DNA of 64,000 bases. Origin: Roseateles hydrophilus. Lineage in GTDB: Bacteria > Pseudomonadota > Gammaproteobacteria > Burkholderiales > Burkholderiaceae_C. Made by a program: the position numbers and the translations under genes. The notes under the pieces were generated by a model. It was not told where the DNA came from. It saw only the letters and a program-made list of their open reading frames with translations, and did not search any database. The DNA lies in contig NZ_JAPPUY010000002.1 of assembly GCF_026712245.1 (NCBI RefSeq), positions 310,001 through 374,000 of the forward strand. Direction: 5' to 3'. Positions 27,057-35,820 of the stretch are shown here, piece by piece (within the stretch, counting starts at the first letter, position 1; the number at the start of each line of letters is the position of its first letter).

Positions 27057-27749
27057 ATGAATGCCCCCGCCCCCGACGCGCCCGTCTCCGAGCGCATCCG
27101 CTACCGCCTCGTGTCGGCCGGCTGCCGCCACCATGCCAACGACAACATCGCTGCTTTCATCGAGCCCGGCGAGCTGGACGCGCTGCAGGCCGAGGTGCAG
27201 GCCAAGATGCAGGCCGTGCTGCAAAGCCTGGTGATCGACACCGACAGCGACCACAACACGCAGGAGACGGCCAAGCGCGTCGCCAAGATGTTTGTGCGCG
27301 AGGTGTTCGCCGGGCGCTACGCGCAGGCGCCTTCGGTCACCGAGTTCCCCAACTTCAGCCGTCTCAATGAGCTGATGATCGTGGGCCCCATCACCGTGCG
27401 CAGCGCCTGCTCGCACCACCTGTGCCCCATCATGGGCAAGGTCTGGATCGGCCTGCTGCCCAACGAGCACTCCAACCTGATCGGCCTGTCCAAGTACGCG
27501 CGGCTGTGCGACTGGATCATGAGCCGGCCGCAGATCCAGGAAGAGGCCGTCACCATGCTCGCCAACGAGCTGCAGGAGCGGGTGCAGCCCGACGGCCTGG
27601 CGCTGGTGATGGAGGCTGACCACTTCTGCATGCACTGGCGCGGCGTCAAGGACAGCGAGTCCAAGATGACCAACAGCGTGATGCGGGGCGCGTTCATGAA
27701 GGACGCCAACCTGCGCCGCGAGTTCCTGTCACTGATTGCCAAGGGCTGA
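27057..27749 (+). CDS. folE: GTP cyclohydrolase I
   Basis: Converts GTP to 7,8-dihydroneopterin triphosphate, the first step of folate and of queuosine/preQ0 biosynthesis. The zinc ligands and active-site residues lie in RSACSHHLCPIMGKVWIG and DHFCMHWRGVKD, and QPDGLALVMEA precedes the second. At 230 aa the protein has the typical length of the type IA enzyme, with a short variable N-terminus. The ATG at 27057 is used. A BLUF photoreceptor gene follows 3 bases after its stop, and queC, a later queuosine enzyme, lies about 1 kb further on the other strand. Confidence 0.96.
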   Translation: MNAPAPDAPVSERIRYRLVSAGCRHHANDNIAAFIEPGELDALQAEVQAKMQAVLQSLVIDTDSDHNTQETAKRVAKMFVREVFAGRYAQAPSVTEFPNFSRLNELMIVGPITVRSACSHHLCPIMGKVWIGLLPNEHSNLIGLSKYARLCDWIMSRPQIQEEAVTMLANELQERVQPDGLALVMEADHFCMHWRGVKDSESKMTNSVMRGAFMKDANLRREFLSLIAKG

Positions 27750-27752
27750 ACC

Positions 27753-28175
27753 ATGCTCGTCCGCCTGATGTACGCCAGCCGCGCCACCGCGGCCTTCTCC
27801 GAGGCCGACCTGGCCCAGATCCTCAAGACCTCGCGCGAGCACAACCCGGCCGAGGGCATCACCGGCCTGCTGTGCTACAGCGACGGCATGTTCGTGCAGG
27901 TGCTGGAGGGCGGCCGCGAGGCGGTCAACGCGCGCTACAAGCACATCGTGCTCGACAAGCGGCATCGCGATGTCGTGCTGCTGGGGTACGAGGAGATCGT
28001 CGAGCGCGGCTTTCCTGGCTGGAACATGGGCCAGGTCAACCTGCACCGCCTCAACCCGGCGCTGGTGCTGAAGTACTCCGAGACCGGCAGGCTCGACCCC
28101 TACGCGATGAGCGGTGGTGCGATGGCCGCGCTGTTCCGCGAGATGTGCGCCTCGGGCGCGATCGCGGTCAGCTGA
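27753..28175 (+). CDS. BLUF-domain blue-light sensor
   Basis: A 140-aa flavin (FAD) photoreceptor of the short BLUF type. The key residues line up with AppA at one constant offset: Y7 (AppA Y21), N31 (N45), Q49 (Q63), W90 (W104) and M92 (M106), so a working light-driven Tyr-Gln-flavin switch is likely. After the BLUF core (about 1-95) comes a 45-residue helical tail and no output domain, so it must signal by contact with another protein. The ATG follows the folE stop by 3 bases, so the two are co-transcribed; whether it acts on FolE is only an inference. Confidence 0.93.
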   Translation: MLVRLMYASRATAAFSEADLAQILKTSREHNPAEGITGLLCYSDGMFVQVLEGGREAVNARYKHIVLDKRHRDVVLLGYEEIVERGFPGWNMGQVNLHRLNPALVLKYSETGRLDPYAMSGGAMAALFREMCASGAIAVS

Positions 28176-28196
28176 GGCCGCACCGCGGCGCGCCGC

Positions 28197-28742
28197 TCAC
28201 AGCGAGCGCGCTTCCTTGAAGCCGTAGAGATTGGCCAGCACCCGCGTCGGGAACTGGTTCATCGCCTCGTTGTACTGCGCCACCGCCTGGTTGAAGACCT
28301 GGCGCGTGAAGGCGCGCTGTCGTTCGATCAGCTTGAGCTCGCTGACCAGCGCGTCGATCTCGGTCTCGCTGCGCAACTCGGGCTGGTGGTCCAGCAGCGA
28401 CAGCAGCCGGGTGAGCGCCGCCGCATGCAGCGCGCCGGCCACGGCCAGGCTGCCGGCGGGGTCGGGCGCCCAGGGCTTGCCGCGCGCGGCCTGGGCGGCG
28501 GCCTGCGACTCGGCCTGCGCGCTGGCCAGCGCGTCAAACGTGGCCTGCTCGCTGGGCAGGCGTGGGCCCACGGTGGCCAGCAGCCGGTCGCAGACCTCGC
28601 CGCGCTCCTTGAGGTGCGCATCCAACTGCGTGAAAGCGTCGCCGATGGCGTTGCGCAGCGCCATCAGCCGGTTGTAGGCACCCACGCCCCAGAAGAAGAG
28701 CAGCGCCGCGCCGGCAACGCCCACCCACTGCCAGGCGGTCAT
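28197..28742 (-). CDS. LemA-family membrane protein
   Basis: The 181-aa protein begins with one membrane helix ([22 protein letters not shown]) followed by a long helical cytoplasmic or periplasmic part, with the LemA marks [20 protein letters not shown] at the start and [19 protein letters not shown] near the end. LemA proteins have no established biochemical function. The start codon overlaps the queC stop (ATGA), so the gene depends on queC transcription. It is convergent with the BLUF gene. Confidence 0.88.
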   Translation of the reverse strand: MTAWQWVGVAGAALLFFWGVGAYNRLMALRNAIGDAFTQLDAHLKERGEVCDRLLATVGPRLPSEQATFDALASAQAESQAAAQAARGKPWAPDPAGSLAVAGALHAAALTRLLSLLDHQPELRSETEIDALVSELKLIERQRAFTRQVFNQAVAQYNEAMNQFPTRVLANLYGFKEARSL

Positions 28743-29443
28743 GTGCCGTTCCGGTAGCCGGCAAAGCCCTTGGCCCGCAGCTCGCAGGCCGGGCAGTGGC
28801 CGCAACCATGGCCCCAGTCGTGCAACGCGCCGCGCTCGCCGAGGTAGCAGGTGTGCGTCTCTTCGACGATGAGCTTCACGAGCGCGTCGCCACCGAGCGA
28901 TTCGGCCAGGCGCCAGGTGGCGGCCTTGTCGATGAACATCAGCGGCGTCTCCAGCGTCATGGGCGCGTCCAGACCCAGGCTGAGCGCCACCTGCAGCGCC
29001 TTCATCGTGTTGTCGCGGCAGTCGGGGTAGCCGGAGAAGTCGGTCTCGCACATGCCGCCCACCAGCACCGACGCGCCACGGCGGTAGGCCAGCGTCGCGG
29101 CGAAGGTCAGGAACAGCAGGTTCCGGCCCGGCACGAAGGTGTTGGGCAGACCGTTGGCCTGCAGCTCGATGGCGCGCTCGCTGGTCAGCGCCGTGTCGCT
29201 GATCTGGCCCAGCAGCGACAGGTCCAGCAGGTGATCAGCGCCCAGCTTGCCGGCCCAGGCCGGGAACTGCGCGGCGATCTGCGCGCGCACGGTGTTGCGG
29301 CAGTCCAGCTCGATGCGATGGCGTTGGCCGTAGTCGAAGGCCAGCGTCTCGACCTCGGCGTAGCGGTCCAGGGCCCAGGCCAGGCAGGTGGTGGAGTCCT
29401 GGCCACCGGAAAAAAGCACGAGGGCTTTGCGGGTGTCTTGCAT
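28739..29443 (-). CDS. queC: 7-cyano-7-deazaguanine (preQ0) synthase
   Basis: ATP-dependent enzyme converting 7-carboxy-7-deazaguanine to preQ0 in queuosine biosynthesis. The PP-loop [12 protein letters not shown] is at residues 12-23, and the zinc-binding cysteines are in the C-terminal [16 protein letters not shown], with an earlier cysteine in THTCYLGE. At 234 aa from the ATG at 29443 it matches the family. An alternative ATG at 29476 adds 11 unrelated residues. lemA overlaps its stop codon. The presence of folE nearby places two enzymes of this pathway in one neighbourhood. Confidence 0.95.
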   Translation of the reverse strand: MQDTRKALVLFSGGQDSTTCLAWALDRYAEVETLAFDYGQRHRIELDCRNTVRAQIAAQFPAWAGKLGADHLLDLSLLGQISDTALTSERAIELQANGLPNTFVPGRNLLFLTFAATLAYRRGASVLVGGMCETDFSGYPDCRDNTMKALQVALSLGLDAPMTLETPLMFIDKAATWRLAESLGGDALVKLIVEETHTCYLGERGALHDWGHGCGHCPACELRAKGFAGYRNGT

Positions 29444-29490
29444 GGGCGGGATGCTACCGTTGTCGCCCCTTTGCATCCCGGGAAACCCGC

Positions 29491-31065
29491 ATGCGCACCT
29501 TGCCCTTCCTGCTCGTCAGCCTTGCCCTCGGCGCCCAGGCGCAATCCCGCATCGACGAGGTGCTGGTCTACCCCGGCGGCGCCCAGGTCACGCGGCTGGC
29601 TCCGGTGGCGGCCGGCGCGAAGGAGCTGGTGCTGCACTGCCTGACGGCCCGCTTCGACCCCGACTCGCTGCAGATCACGGCGCCGGCCGGTGTCCATCTC
29701 GGGCCGGTGCAGATCGAGACCCTGCCGCGCGAGCGCGTGCCGGACTGCGGCAAGGGCCCGCTGGACGAGGACATCCGCAAGCTCGAAGCGCGGCGCGATG
29801 CCATCACCGCCGAGCTGGGCGCGCTGGACACCGGCCTGGGCTACCTGAGAGCGCTGGGCTCCGGCGAGGCGCGCGGCACGCCGGCTGCCGGCATTGCCGG
29901 CACGGCCGACAGCATCCGCAAGACCGCGCAGGACGCGCTGACCCGCCAGGCCCAGCTGCGCCGCCAGCAGGAGGAGCTGGACAAGCAACTGGCCCCGCTG
30001 CAGGGCGAGCGCGACCGGCTGGCCAGCGCCAATCCGCAATGGCGCAGCCTGCGCGTGCGGCTGTCCACCGCCAAGGACGTCGAGCTGAAGCTCAGCTACC
30101 GCATCGCCCAGGCCGGCTGGGCGCCCAGCTACCGTGCGCTGCTGGACAGCGCCAGCGGCGCCGTCAGCCTGGAGCGGCTGGCTCAGGTGTCGCAGCAGAG
30201 CGGCGAGGACTGGCAGGACGTGAAGCTGCGCCTGTCCACCGCACAGACCACCCCGCGCGTGGCCATCGGCCTGCCGCGCCCCTGGCAGCTCGACATCTAC
30301 AAGCCGCAGCCGCCGCTGGCCGAGATGCGGGCCATGCCCGCGCCGGCGCCGATGGCGGCCAAGGCCCAGTCGCTGGAGAACGTCATGGTGACGGGATCGC
30401 GCGTGACCGAGCCGGAGCGCTTCGACCTCAGCGTGTTCCAGGGTGCGCATGCCACCGAGTTCACGCTGCCGCTGCGCGTCAACATCGCCAGCGGCACGCA
30501 GCGCGCCAGCCTGACGCTGGGCAGCGAGAGGCTGCAAGCCAAGCTCATCGCCCGCGTGCAGCCGCAGGCCGAGGCGGCGGCCTATCTGGTGGCCGACCTG
30601 GCCCGGCCCGCAGGCAGCTGGCCGCGCGGCCCGGTGCAGTTGCTGCGCGACGGTGCGCTGGTGGGCAACAGCACGCTCAACGTCGCCGGCAGCGAGGAGT
30701 GCCTGGAGCTGCCCTTCGGCCGCGACGACGGCCTGCGCGTGCAGGTCGAGCCCGAGCAGAAGAACGCAGGCAACACCGGCTTCATCGGCGTGCGCGCCGA
30801 GCACCGCTACGCGCGCGGCTACGTGATCGAGAACCGCCATGCGAACGCGGTGACGCTGCAACTGGTGGAAGCTGCACCGGTGTCGCAGCACGAGGACATC
30901 AAGGTGCAGGCGCAGTTCACGCCGACGCCGACGACGCAGGCCTGGAAGAAGCAGCCTGGGCTGGTGCTGTGGGAGCTGCCGCTGGCGGCGGGGCAGAGCC
31001 AGCGGTTCACGGCGGAGTATGTGATCAGTGCGCCGAAGGAGGCGGTGGTGACGGGGTTGAGGTGA
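29491..31065 (+). CDS. DUF4139 (mucoidy-inhibitor-A-like) secreted protein
   Basis: A 524-aa exported protein: signal peptide ([17 protein letters not shown]), an N-terminal beta region of DUF4140 type ([14 protein letters not shown]), a coiled-coil (about 90-170, rich in Arg/Glu/Gln), then the C-terminal DUF4139 beta domain ([34 protein letters not shown]). The family has no proven function. An odd insert at about 294-305, [12 protein letters not shown], resembles the sequence that precedes the plug of TonB-dependent receptors. It is divergent from queC (47 bases between starts) and followed by the large inverted repeat. Confidence 0.85.
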   Translation: MRTLPFLLVSLALGAQAQSRIDEVLVYPGGAQVTRLAPVAAGAKELVLHCLTARFDPDSLQITAPAGVHLGPVQIETLPRERVPDCGKGPLDEDIRKLEARRDAITAELGALDTGLGYLRALGSGEARGTPAAGIAGTADSIRKTAQDALTRQAQLRRQQEELDKQLAPLQGERDRLASANPQWRSLRVRLSTAKDVELKLSYRIAQAGWAPSYRALLDSASGAVSLERLAQVSQQSGEDWQDVKLRLSTAQTTPRVAIGLPRPWQLDIYKPQPPLAEMRAMPAPAPMAAKAQSLENVMVTGSRVTEPERFDLSVFQGAHATEFTLPLRVNIASGTQRASLTLGSERLQAKLIARVQPQAEAAAYLVADLARPAGSWPRGPVQLLRDGALVGNSTLNVAGSEECLELPFGRDDGLRVQVEPEQKNAGNTGFIGVRAEHRYARGYVIENRHANAVTLQLVEAAPVSQHEDIKVQAQFTPTPTTQAWKKQPGLVLWELPLAAGQSQRFTAEYVISAPKEAVVTGLR

Positions 31066-31123
31066 TGGCGTGACGTCCGGTTTGGGATGTCTTCACGACG
31101 AATCTTCTGACCCGCTGCATTGC

Positions 31124-31689
31124 GCCGGGATTTCGCCCCGGCGGGCGACCTACTTTCTTGTGTCGACAAGAAAGTAGGCAAAGAAGCGACCCCCGATCCG
31201 CCCGCCCTTCGCTGCGCTTCGGGTCCCCTGCGGTACTCAGGCCTTGAGGCCTCGCGCGGAACTCGCTTCGCTACGCTGCGCTCAGACAACCGCGCGAAGT
31301 CAGTTCACGAGGTGCGCTGCGCGCACGGCCTCAAGCCCTTCCGTTCCTCGGCGGGCTCAGAGGGGGGGGAAGACAAATACCTCGGGGCGGACGGCTGGTG
31401 GGCTTGGTTTTTGGCTGTTGGGGTGTTGGCTGTTCCTTCACTCCCCTTTGGAGGAGCCGAGCATCGCAGGCGGCCGGGGCGCGAGCGCAGCGAGCTTCGT
31501 CATCTGACTTCGCGCCCCTTTGTCTGAGCGTAGTGAGCGCAGTGAACGAAGCGAGTTGGGCGCGGCCCCGGCCGCCGAGAAGCGCAGGGGACCCCGTAGC
31601 GCAGCGAAGGGGCGACGGAACAGGGGCGACTTTTTGCCTACTTTTTGGTCGGCCAAAAAGTAGGTCGCCCGCCGGGGCGAATTCCCGGC
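31124..31689. repeat. Composite inverted repeat, two ~250-bp arms
   Basis: The outer ends are exact reverse complements over 24 bases (31133-31156 and 31657-31680). Each arm then has its own perfect hairpin: 13 bp at 31149-31178 and 12 bp at 31637-31664, both on CCTACTTT. Further inward the arms stay similar, sharing CTTCGCTGCGCT, CGAAGTCAG and related words, until a unique centre at about 31375-31440. No transposase or terminal target duplication is visible. I recall similar CCTACTTTCTT...AAGAAAGTAGGCAAAGAA repeats between genes of many Burkholderiales. Open frames here are artefacts of the repeat. Confidence 0.85.
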
Positions 31690-31779
31690 TGGGCCTCACG
31701 CAGCAAGCCAACAGCCACGAAGGCAATCCACGGCCAGCATGTCGCTGGGGTTCATTGCATTCACTCCAGCCTACCCAGC

Positions 31780-32208
31780 TCAGCAACCACATGAGACGGC
31801 CACACAAAAAATGACAGGCACGTCCAACAGATAAGCCGCCAACAACGGGCCCAAGAAGCAAGCGACGGCCACGAGGGCAAATCCACAGCCATCCAATCGA
31901 GCGCGTAACCCTGATCTGACTCTGGTTCTCGACCAAACCCATGCCCCAGGGAACGGGGATTGGCCCGACCGCAAAGTCAGCAAAGCAGCGCGGGAGACGG
32001 CCAGCCCTGCCAGCCAAAACAGTCCCACAAAGGCCAGAACGATGCCCCGAAGCCAAGGGAGCGATTCACAGACGGGCAAGGCTCTCACGTAGCCCATGAA
32101 GGGCTGCCACCAAATGTCCACAGCGACAGACACGGCAAGTCCTGCGATTGCGCAAACGCCGAGCTTCAATCGACCGGCAGCCGTAGGCTCGATGAACCGA
32201 TCGTCCAT
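31780..32208 (-). CDS. Small membrane protein, function unknown
   Basis: This 142-aa protein is not recognised. It has three to four hydrophobic stretches (about 16-36, 53-75, 110-135) with short charged loops (SGQSPFPGAWVWSRTRVRSGL). The base composition is clearly lower in GC than the neighbours, as is the surrounding 31.7-32.2 kb, which hints at a different origin. The ATG at 32208 starts MDDRFIEPTAAGRLKLG. The last residues run close to the inverted repeat. It could be a lineage-specific gene; a spurious frame is possible but the hydrophobic pattern argues against it. Confidence 0.55.
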   Translation of the reverse strand: MDDRFIEPTAAGRLKLGVCAIAGLAVSVAVDIWWQPFMGYVRALPVCESLPWLRGIVLAFVGLFWLAGLAVSRAALLTLRSGQSPFPGAWVWSRTRVRSGLRARLDGCGFALVAVACFLGPLLAAYLLDVPVIFCVAVSCGC

Positions 32209-32228
32209 GTGTCAGCCAGGGGCAGGCA

Positions 32229-33479
32229 TCAGCCCCTCACCTCCCCCTGCCCCAACACCACCCACTTCATCGAAGTGAGCCCCTCCAGCCCCACGGGCCC
32301 CCGCGCATGGAACTTGTCGGTTGAGATGCCGATCTCGGCCCCCAGCCCGTACTCGAAGCCATCGGCAAACCGCGTGCTTGCATTGACCATCACGCTGGCT
32401 GAATCGACTTCGCGCAGAAAGCGCATCGCCGACACATGATTCGTCGTCAGGATCGCATCCGTGTGATGCGAGCCGTAGCGGTTGATGTGCGCAATCGCCT
32501 CGTCGAGTGAATCGACGACCTTGATGCTGATGATGGGCGCCAGGTACTCCGTGGACCAGTCTTCCTCAGAAGCCGCCACCGCGCCGGGCACCAGGGCCAG
32601 CGTGCGCAGGCAGCCGCGCATCTCCACGCCCTTGGCCTTGAACACGGCCGCGATGCGCGGCAGGAAGGCCGCCGCCTGCGCCGCATGCACCAGCAGCGAC
32701 TCGGTCGCGTTGCAGGGGCTGTACTTCTGCGTCTTGGCGTTGTCCACCACCTTGACGGCCAGGTCCAGGTCGACGAACTCGTCCACGTAGCTGTGGCAGT
32801 TGCCGTCCAGGTGCTTGATGACTGGCACGCGCGCCTCGGCGCTGATGCGCTCGATCAGCCCCTTGCCGCCACGCGGGATGATGACGTCCACCCACTGCGG
32901 CTGCGAGATCAGCAGGCCCACGGCGGCGCGGTCCGTCGTGTTGACGAGCTGCACGGCGGCGCGCGGCAGGCCGGCTTCCTCCAGCGACGCGGCCACCAGC
33001 TCGGCCAGCGCGAGGTTGGAGTGGATGGCCTCGGAGCCGCCGCGCAGGATGCAGGCGTTGCCGCTCTTGATGGCCAGCGACGCCGCCTCGATGGTCACGT
33101 TCGGGCGGCTCTCGTAGATCATGCCGAACACGCCCAGCGGCACGCGCATCTGGCCCACGCTGATGCCTGTGGGGCGGCGCTTCACGCCGGTGATCTCGCC
33201 GATGGGGTCGGGCATGGCGGCGATCTGCTCGCAGCCTTCGGCCACCGTCGCCAGCGTCTTCGCGTCGAGCTTGAGGCGGTCGCGCAGCGGGCCGCTGAGT
33301 TCGGCGGCGCCGGCCAGGTCGCGCGCGTTGGCGTCGGCCAGCGCCGGGCCGGCTTCACGCAGGCGGCGGGCCAGCGCCAGCAGCGCGGTGTTCTTGGCGG
33401 CCGTGGAGGCGGCGGCCATCGTCGTGGCGGCAGCGCGGGCGGCGCGGCCGAGGTCGTCCATGTAGGCGTTCAGAGACAT
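32229..33479 (-). CDS. proA: Gamma-glutamyl phosphate reductase
   Basis: Second enzyme of proline synthesis, which reduces gamma-glutamyl phosphate to glutamate semialdehyde with NADPH. The fold is that of aldehyde dehydrogenases, with catalytic C256 in [10 protein letters not shown], the substrate segment [18 protein letters not shown] and [11 protein letters not shown]. The 416-aa length is normal. The ATG at 33479 begins [15 protein letters not shown]. proB is not adjacent. The neighbour upstream, a solute-binding-like protein, reads in the same direction 79 bases away. Confidence 0.97.
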   Translation of the reverse strand: MSLNAYMDDLGRAARAAATTMAAASTAAKNTALLALARRLREAGPALADANARDLAGAAELSGPLRDRLKLDAKTLATVAEGCEQIAAMPDPIGEITGVKRRPTGISVGQMRVPLGVFGMIYESRPNVTIEAASLAIKSGNACILRGGSEAIHSNLALAELVAASLEEAGLPRAAVQLVNTTDRAAVGLLISQPQWVDVIIPRGGKGLIERISAEARVPVIKHLDGNCHSYVDEFVDLDLAVKVVDNAKTQKYSPCNATESLLVHAAQAAAFLPRIAAVFKAKGVEMRGCLRTLALVPGAVAASEEDWSTEYLAPIISIKVVDSLDEAIAHINRYGSHHTDAILTTNHVSAMRFLREVDSASVMVNASTRFADGFEYGLGAEIGISTDKFHARGPVGLEGLTSMKWVVLGQGEVRG

Positions 33480-33558
33480 GGCCCGATTGTCGCGGGCCGT
33501 GCCGCCTGGCGGCAGCGCAGAGCCTTCGTCGCTCGGACAGGCGGCCGGCGTGGCGCGC

Positions 33559-34386
33559 TCAGCCGTCGCGGCGGTTGTGCAGTGTGATGCTGCGCCGGCC
33601 CGCTAGCCCCAGGGGGCGCAGCACCGGGTCGAACGCGGCGTCGAACAGCCGCTTCATCTCGCCGCTGCGGGCCAGCTGGGCAAGCTGCTCTTCTAGCGCA
33701 TCCACCTGCGGCTGGGGGTGGCGGCCGGCGAAGATGTGGTTGCCGGCCGGGTAGCGGAGCATCAGGCCCGGGGCGATCGTGAGGTCGGGGCTGTCCAGCG
33801 TTTCCAGCTCTTCCAGCACCTCCAGCGCCGAGCGCGGGAAGTAGTCGATGTGCCCGCGTTGCAGCATTTCGTACAGCGCCAGCGTGCCACCGGCGGTGTC
33901 CACACGAAAGCCGTTGTCGCGCAGGATGTCGACGTCCGGCCAGTGCAGGCCCTGGCCCGCGCGGCGCGCCTGCAGCACGCGGGTGGCCAGCGACGCGGGC
34001 CAGCGGGCGAGGTCGTCCACTCGCACCACCAGCAGGCGGCAGCCGATCAGGCCTTCGTCCAGCCGCGGTTCCAGGCAGCGCAGTTCGCTGCGCCGCTGGG
34101 CGTTGGACATGCCCCACATCAGGTCGGCCACGCCACCGCGGCGGCTGACCTCCAGCTCCAGGCGGCGCTGGGTGATCTGCATGGGCGGCACGGCCTGGAA
34201 GCGCAGGCCGCGCCGCTGCCGCACACGCTCCAGCAGGGCCAGCACGTAGCTGCCGAAGCGGTCGCCGGTGCCGGGCGCGATGTAGCGCAGCGGCGGCGCA
34301 TCGTCGGCGTGGCTGCTGCCCGCCGCGCCGGCCAGCGTTGCCAGGGCACACAGCGCGTGGCGACGGTCGCCGCGGAAGCCGCTCAT
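33559..34386 (-). CDS. Periplasmic solute-binding-like protein (SBP family 3 fold)
   Basis: The 275-aa product carries a signal-like N-terminus ([27 protein letters not shown], with RR and a hydrophobic core) and a type II periplasmic binding fold. It lacks the usual arginine/aspartate amino-acid site motif, and its best resemblance is to the orphan transporter-substrate-binding-like proteins common in Burkholderiales ([13 protein letters not shown] and [19 protein letters not shown]). No permease or ATPase is nearby, so a role in sensing rather than uptake is possible. The start at 34386 avoids a longer frame over the gap. Confidence 0.75.
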   Translation of the reverse strand: MSGFRGDRRHALCALATLAGAAGSSHADDAPPLRYIAPGTGDRFGSYVLALLERVRQRRGLRFQAVPPMQITQRRLELEVSRRGGVADLMWGMSNAQRRSELRCLEPRLDEGLIGCRLLVVRVDDLARWPASLATRVLQARRAGQGLHWPDVDILRDNGFRVDTAGGTLALYEMLQRGHIDYFPRSALEVLEELETLDSPDLTIAPGLMLRYPAGNHIFAGRHPQPQVDALEEQLAQLARSGEMKRLFDAAFDPVLRPLGLAGRRSITLHNRRDG

Positions 34387-34441
34387 CGCGCGCGACCCCG
34401 CGGCCACCCGCCGGCCAGCCCCCAGGCGCTGCCGGTCATGC

Positions 34442-35635
34442 TCAGCCTCCGAACATCATGCGGCGCGCCAATGCGGTCTTCACCGGGCCGGCCAGTTCCA
34501 GCCCGGCCAGGGCCACGCCGCGCAGCGCGGGCAGCCCGGGCAGGCGCCAGGCGAAGCTGCGGGCCAGGAAGTCGGTCGCGGCGATCATGGGCCAGCGGTC
34601 GGGCGCGCGCTGCCAGTCCACGCGGGCCAGCGTGGCGTCCAGGCTGAGGCCGGTTGCGCCGGTCACCTCCGTCCACTCCCGCAGCGCATCCACCAGCGCC
34701 TGCGCGTCGCGCAGGCCCAGGTTCAGGCCCTGGCCGGCCACCGGGTGCAGCGTCTGGGCGGCGTTGCCGATGCGCAGCGCGCGGCCGTGCAGCAGCCGGG
34801 TCTCGGCGTTCAGGCCCAGCGGGAAGCATTTCAGCGCCGAGATGCCGGTGAGCCGGCCGGCGGCGGCTGGCAGCTGCTGCTGGATGACGGTCAGGCGCTG
34901 CGCGTCGGTCAGCGTGGCGATGTCGTCCTCGGCCTGCGGCAGGCACCACACCAGCGCCGCGCGCGGCCCCTGGGCGTCGTCGGGCAGCGGCAGCAGCGCC
35001 AGCGGGCCGTTGCGCGTGAAGCGCTCCACCGCCAGGCCCTGCAGACCGGGCGACGCCAGCCGCACGGTGCCGACCCAGGCGTTCTGGTGGTAGTCGCTGC
35101 GGATGCGCTTGCGGGCCTGCTCGGCGAACACGCCACCTTCGGCGACGACGGCGAGGTCGAAGCGCTCCACCAGCGGGCCGTCGCCGCTGTCCAGCTCGAC
35201 GCCGTCGGTCTGCGTGCGGATGGCGTGCACCGCGGTGCCGAAGCGCGTGAACAGCCGCTGCGGCGCGGCAGCGGCCAGCGCCAGCCAGCGCTGCTGCAGC
35301 GGCGCCACCAGCGCGCCATAGCGCAGCACGGCGCCCAGCTGCGGCACGCCCAGGTCGGCCGCACGCAGCCACACCTCGCCGGCCACCGGGGCCGGCGGCG
35401 CCTGGCTGACGTGCACGCGCTGGATGGCCTGGGCCGCCTCGGGCTGCCAGGCCTGCAGGCGCTGCAGCAGGCGCACGCTGCCCAGGTTGAGCGCCAGCGT
35501 GCGCGCGTCGCCGCTGACGTCCTGCGTCAGCGGGCGGGTGTCGAACAGGTGGATCTCGGTCTGGGGCAGGCGTTCGGCGGCCAGCAGCGCAAGCGCCAGA
35601 CCGGCCGGGCCGGCGCCGATGACGGCGAGTTTCAT
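34442..35635 (-). CDS. UbiH/UbiF/VisC/COQ6-family FAD monooxygenase
   Basis: A 397-aa flavoprotein hydroxylase probably acting on a ring position in ubiquinone biosynthesis. The N-terminal FAD site is AVIGAGPAGLALALLA, and the C-terminal family motif is GNAAQTLHPVAGQGLNLGLRDA. The middle substrate domain is typical. Which hydroxylation (C1, C5 or C6) it performs cannot be decided from sequence alone. The ATG at 35635 precedes the GxGxxG motif by seven codons; longer frames upstream have no similarity. It is divergent from phoX. Confidence 0.88.
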   Translation of the reverse strand: MKLAVIGAGPAGLALALLAAERLPQTEIHLFDTRPLTQDVSGDARTLALNLGSVRLLQRLQAWQPEAAQAIQRVHVSQAPPAPVAGEVWLRAADLGVPQLGAVLRYGALVAPLQQRWLALAAAAPQRLFTRFGTAVHAIRTQTDGVELDSGDGPLVERFDLAVVAEGGVFAEQARKRIRSDYHQNAWVGTVRLASPGLQGLAVERFTRNGPLALLPLPDDAQGPRAALVWCLPQAEDDIATLTDAQRLTVIQQQLPAAAGRLTGISALKCFPLGLNAETRLLHGRALRIGNAAQTLHPVAGQGLNLGLRDAQALVDALREWTEVTGATGLSLDATLARVDWQRAPDRWPMIAATDFLARSFAWRLPGLPALRGVALAGLELAGPVKTALARRMMFGG

Positions 35636-35820
35636 GGGGCAGGAACGATGGGACGAAGGCCGCAACGATACCCGGCTCCCGCCAAACCCCCCGGTGTTGC
35701 GGGGCAGCCCGTAGTCCGAACAGCAGGGGGCAAGACATGAGGCCACAACGGGCGGCAAGCACAGTGCTCCAGCCTGCCGCCGCCCTGGCGCACTGTCCGC
35801 TCAATCCCTCAGGAGTTCCC

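Noticed and set aside
31124-31689. Insertion sequence or MITE
   Set aside because: Terminal inverted ends exist, but no transposase, no target-site duplication and no typical ends were found. Kept as a repeat of unknown mechanism.
31120-31814. Several small open frames inside the inverted repeat
   Set aside because: They arise from the repeat arms and appear in both directions; none has a ribosome binding site or a recognisable protein.
35636-35820. Pho box upstream of phoX
   Set aside because: No CTGTCAT-type direct repeats were found in the divergent 185 bases, so phosphate control is not claimed from sequence.
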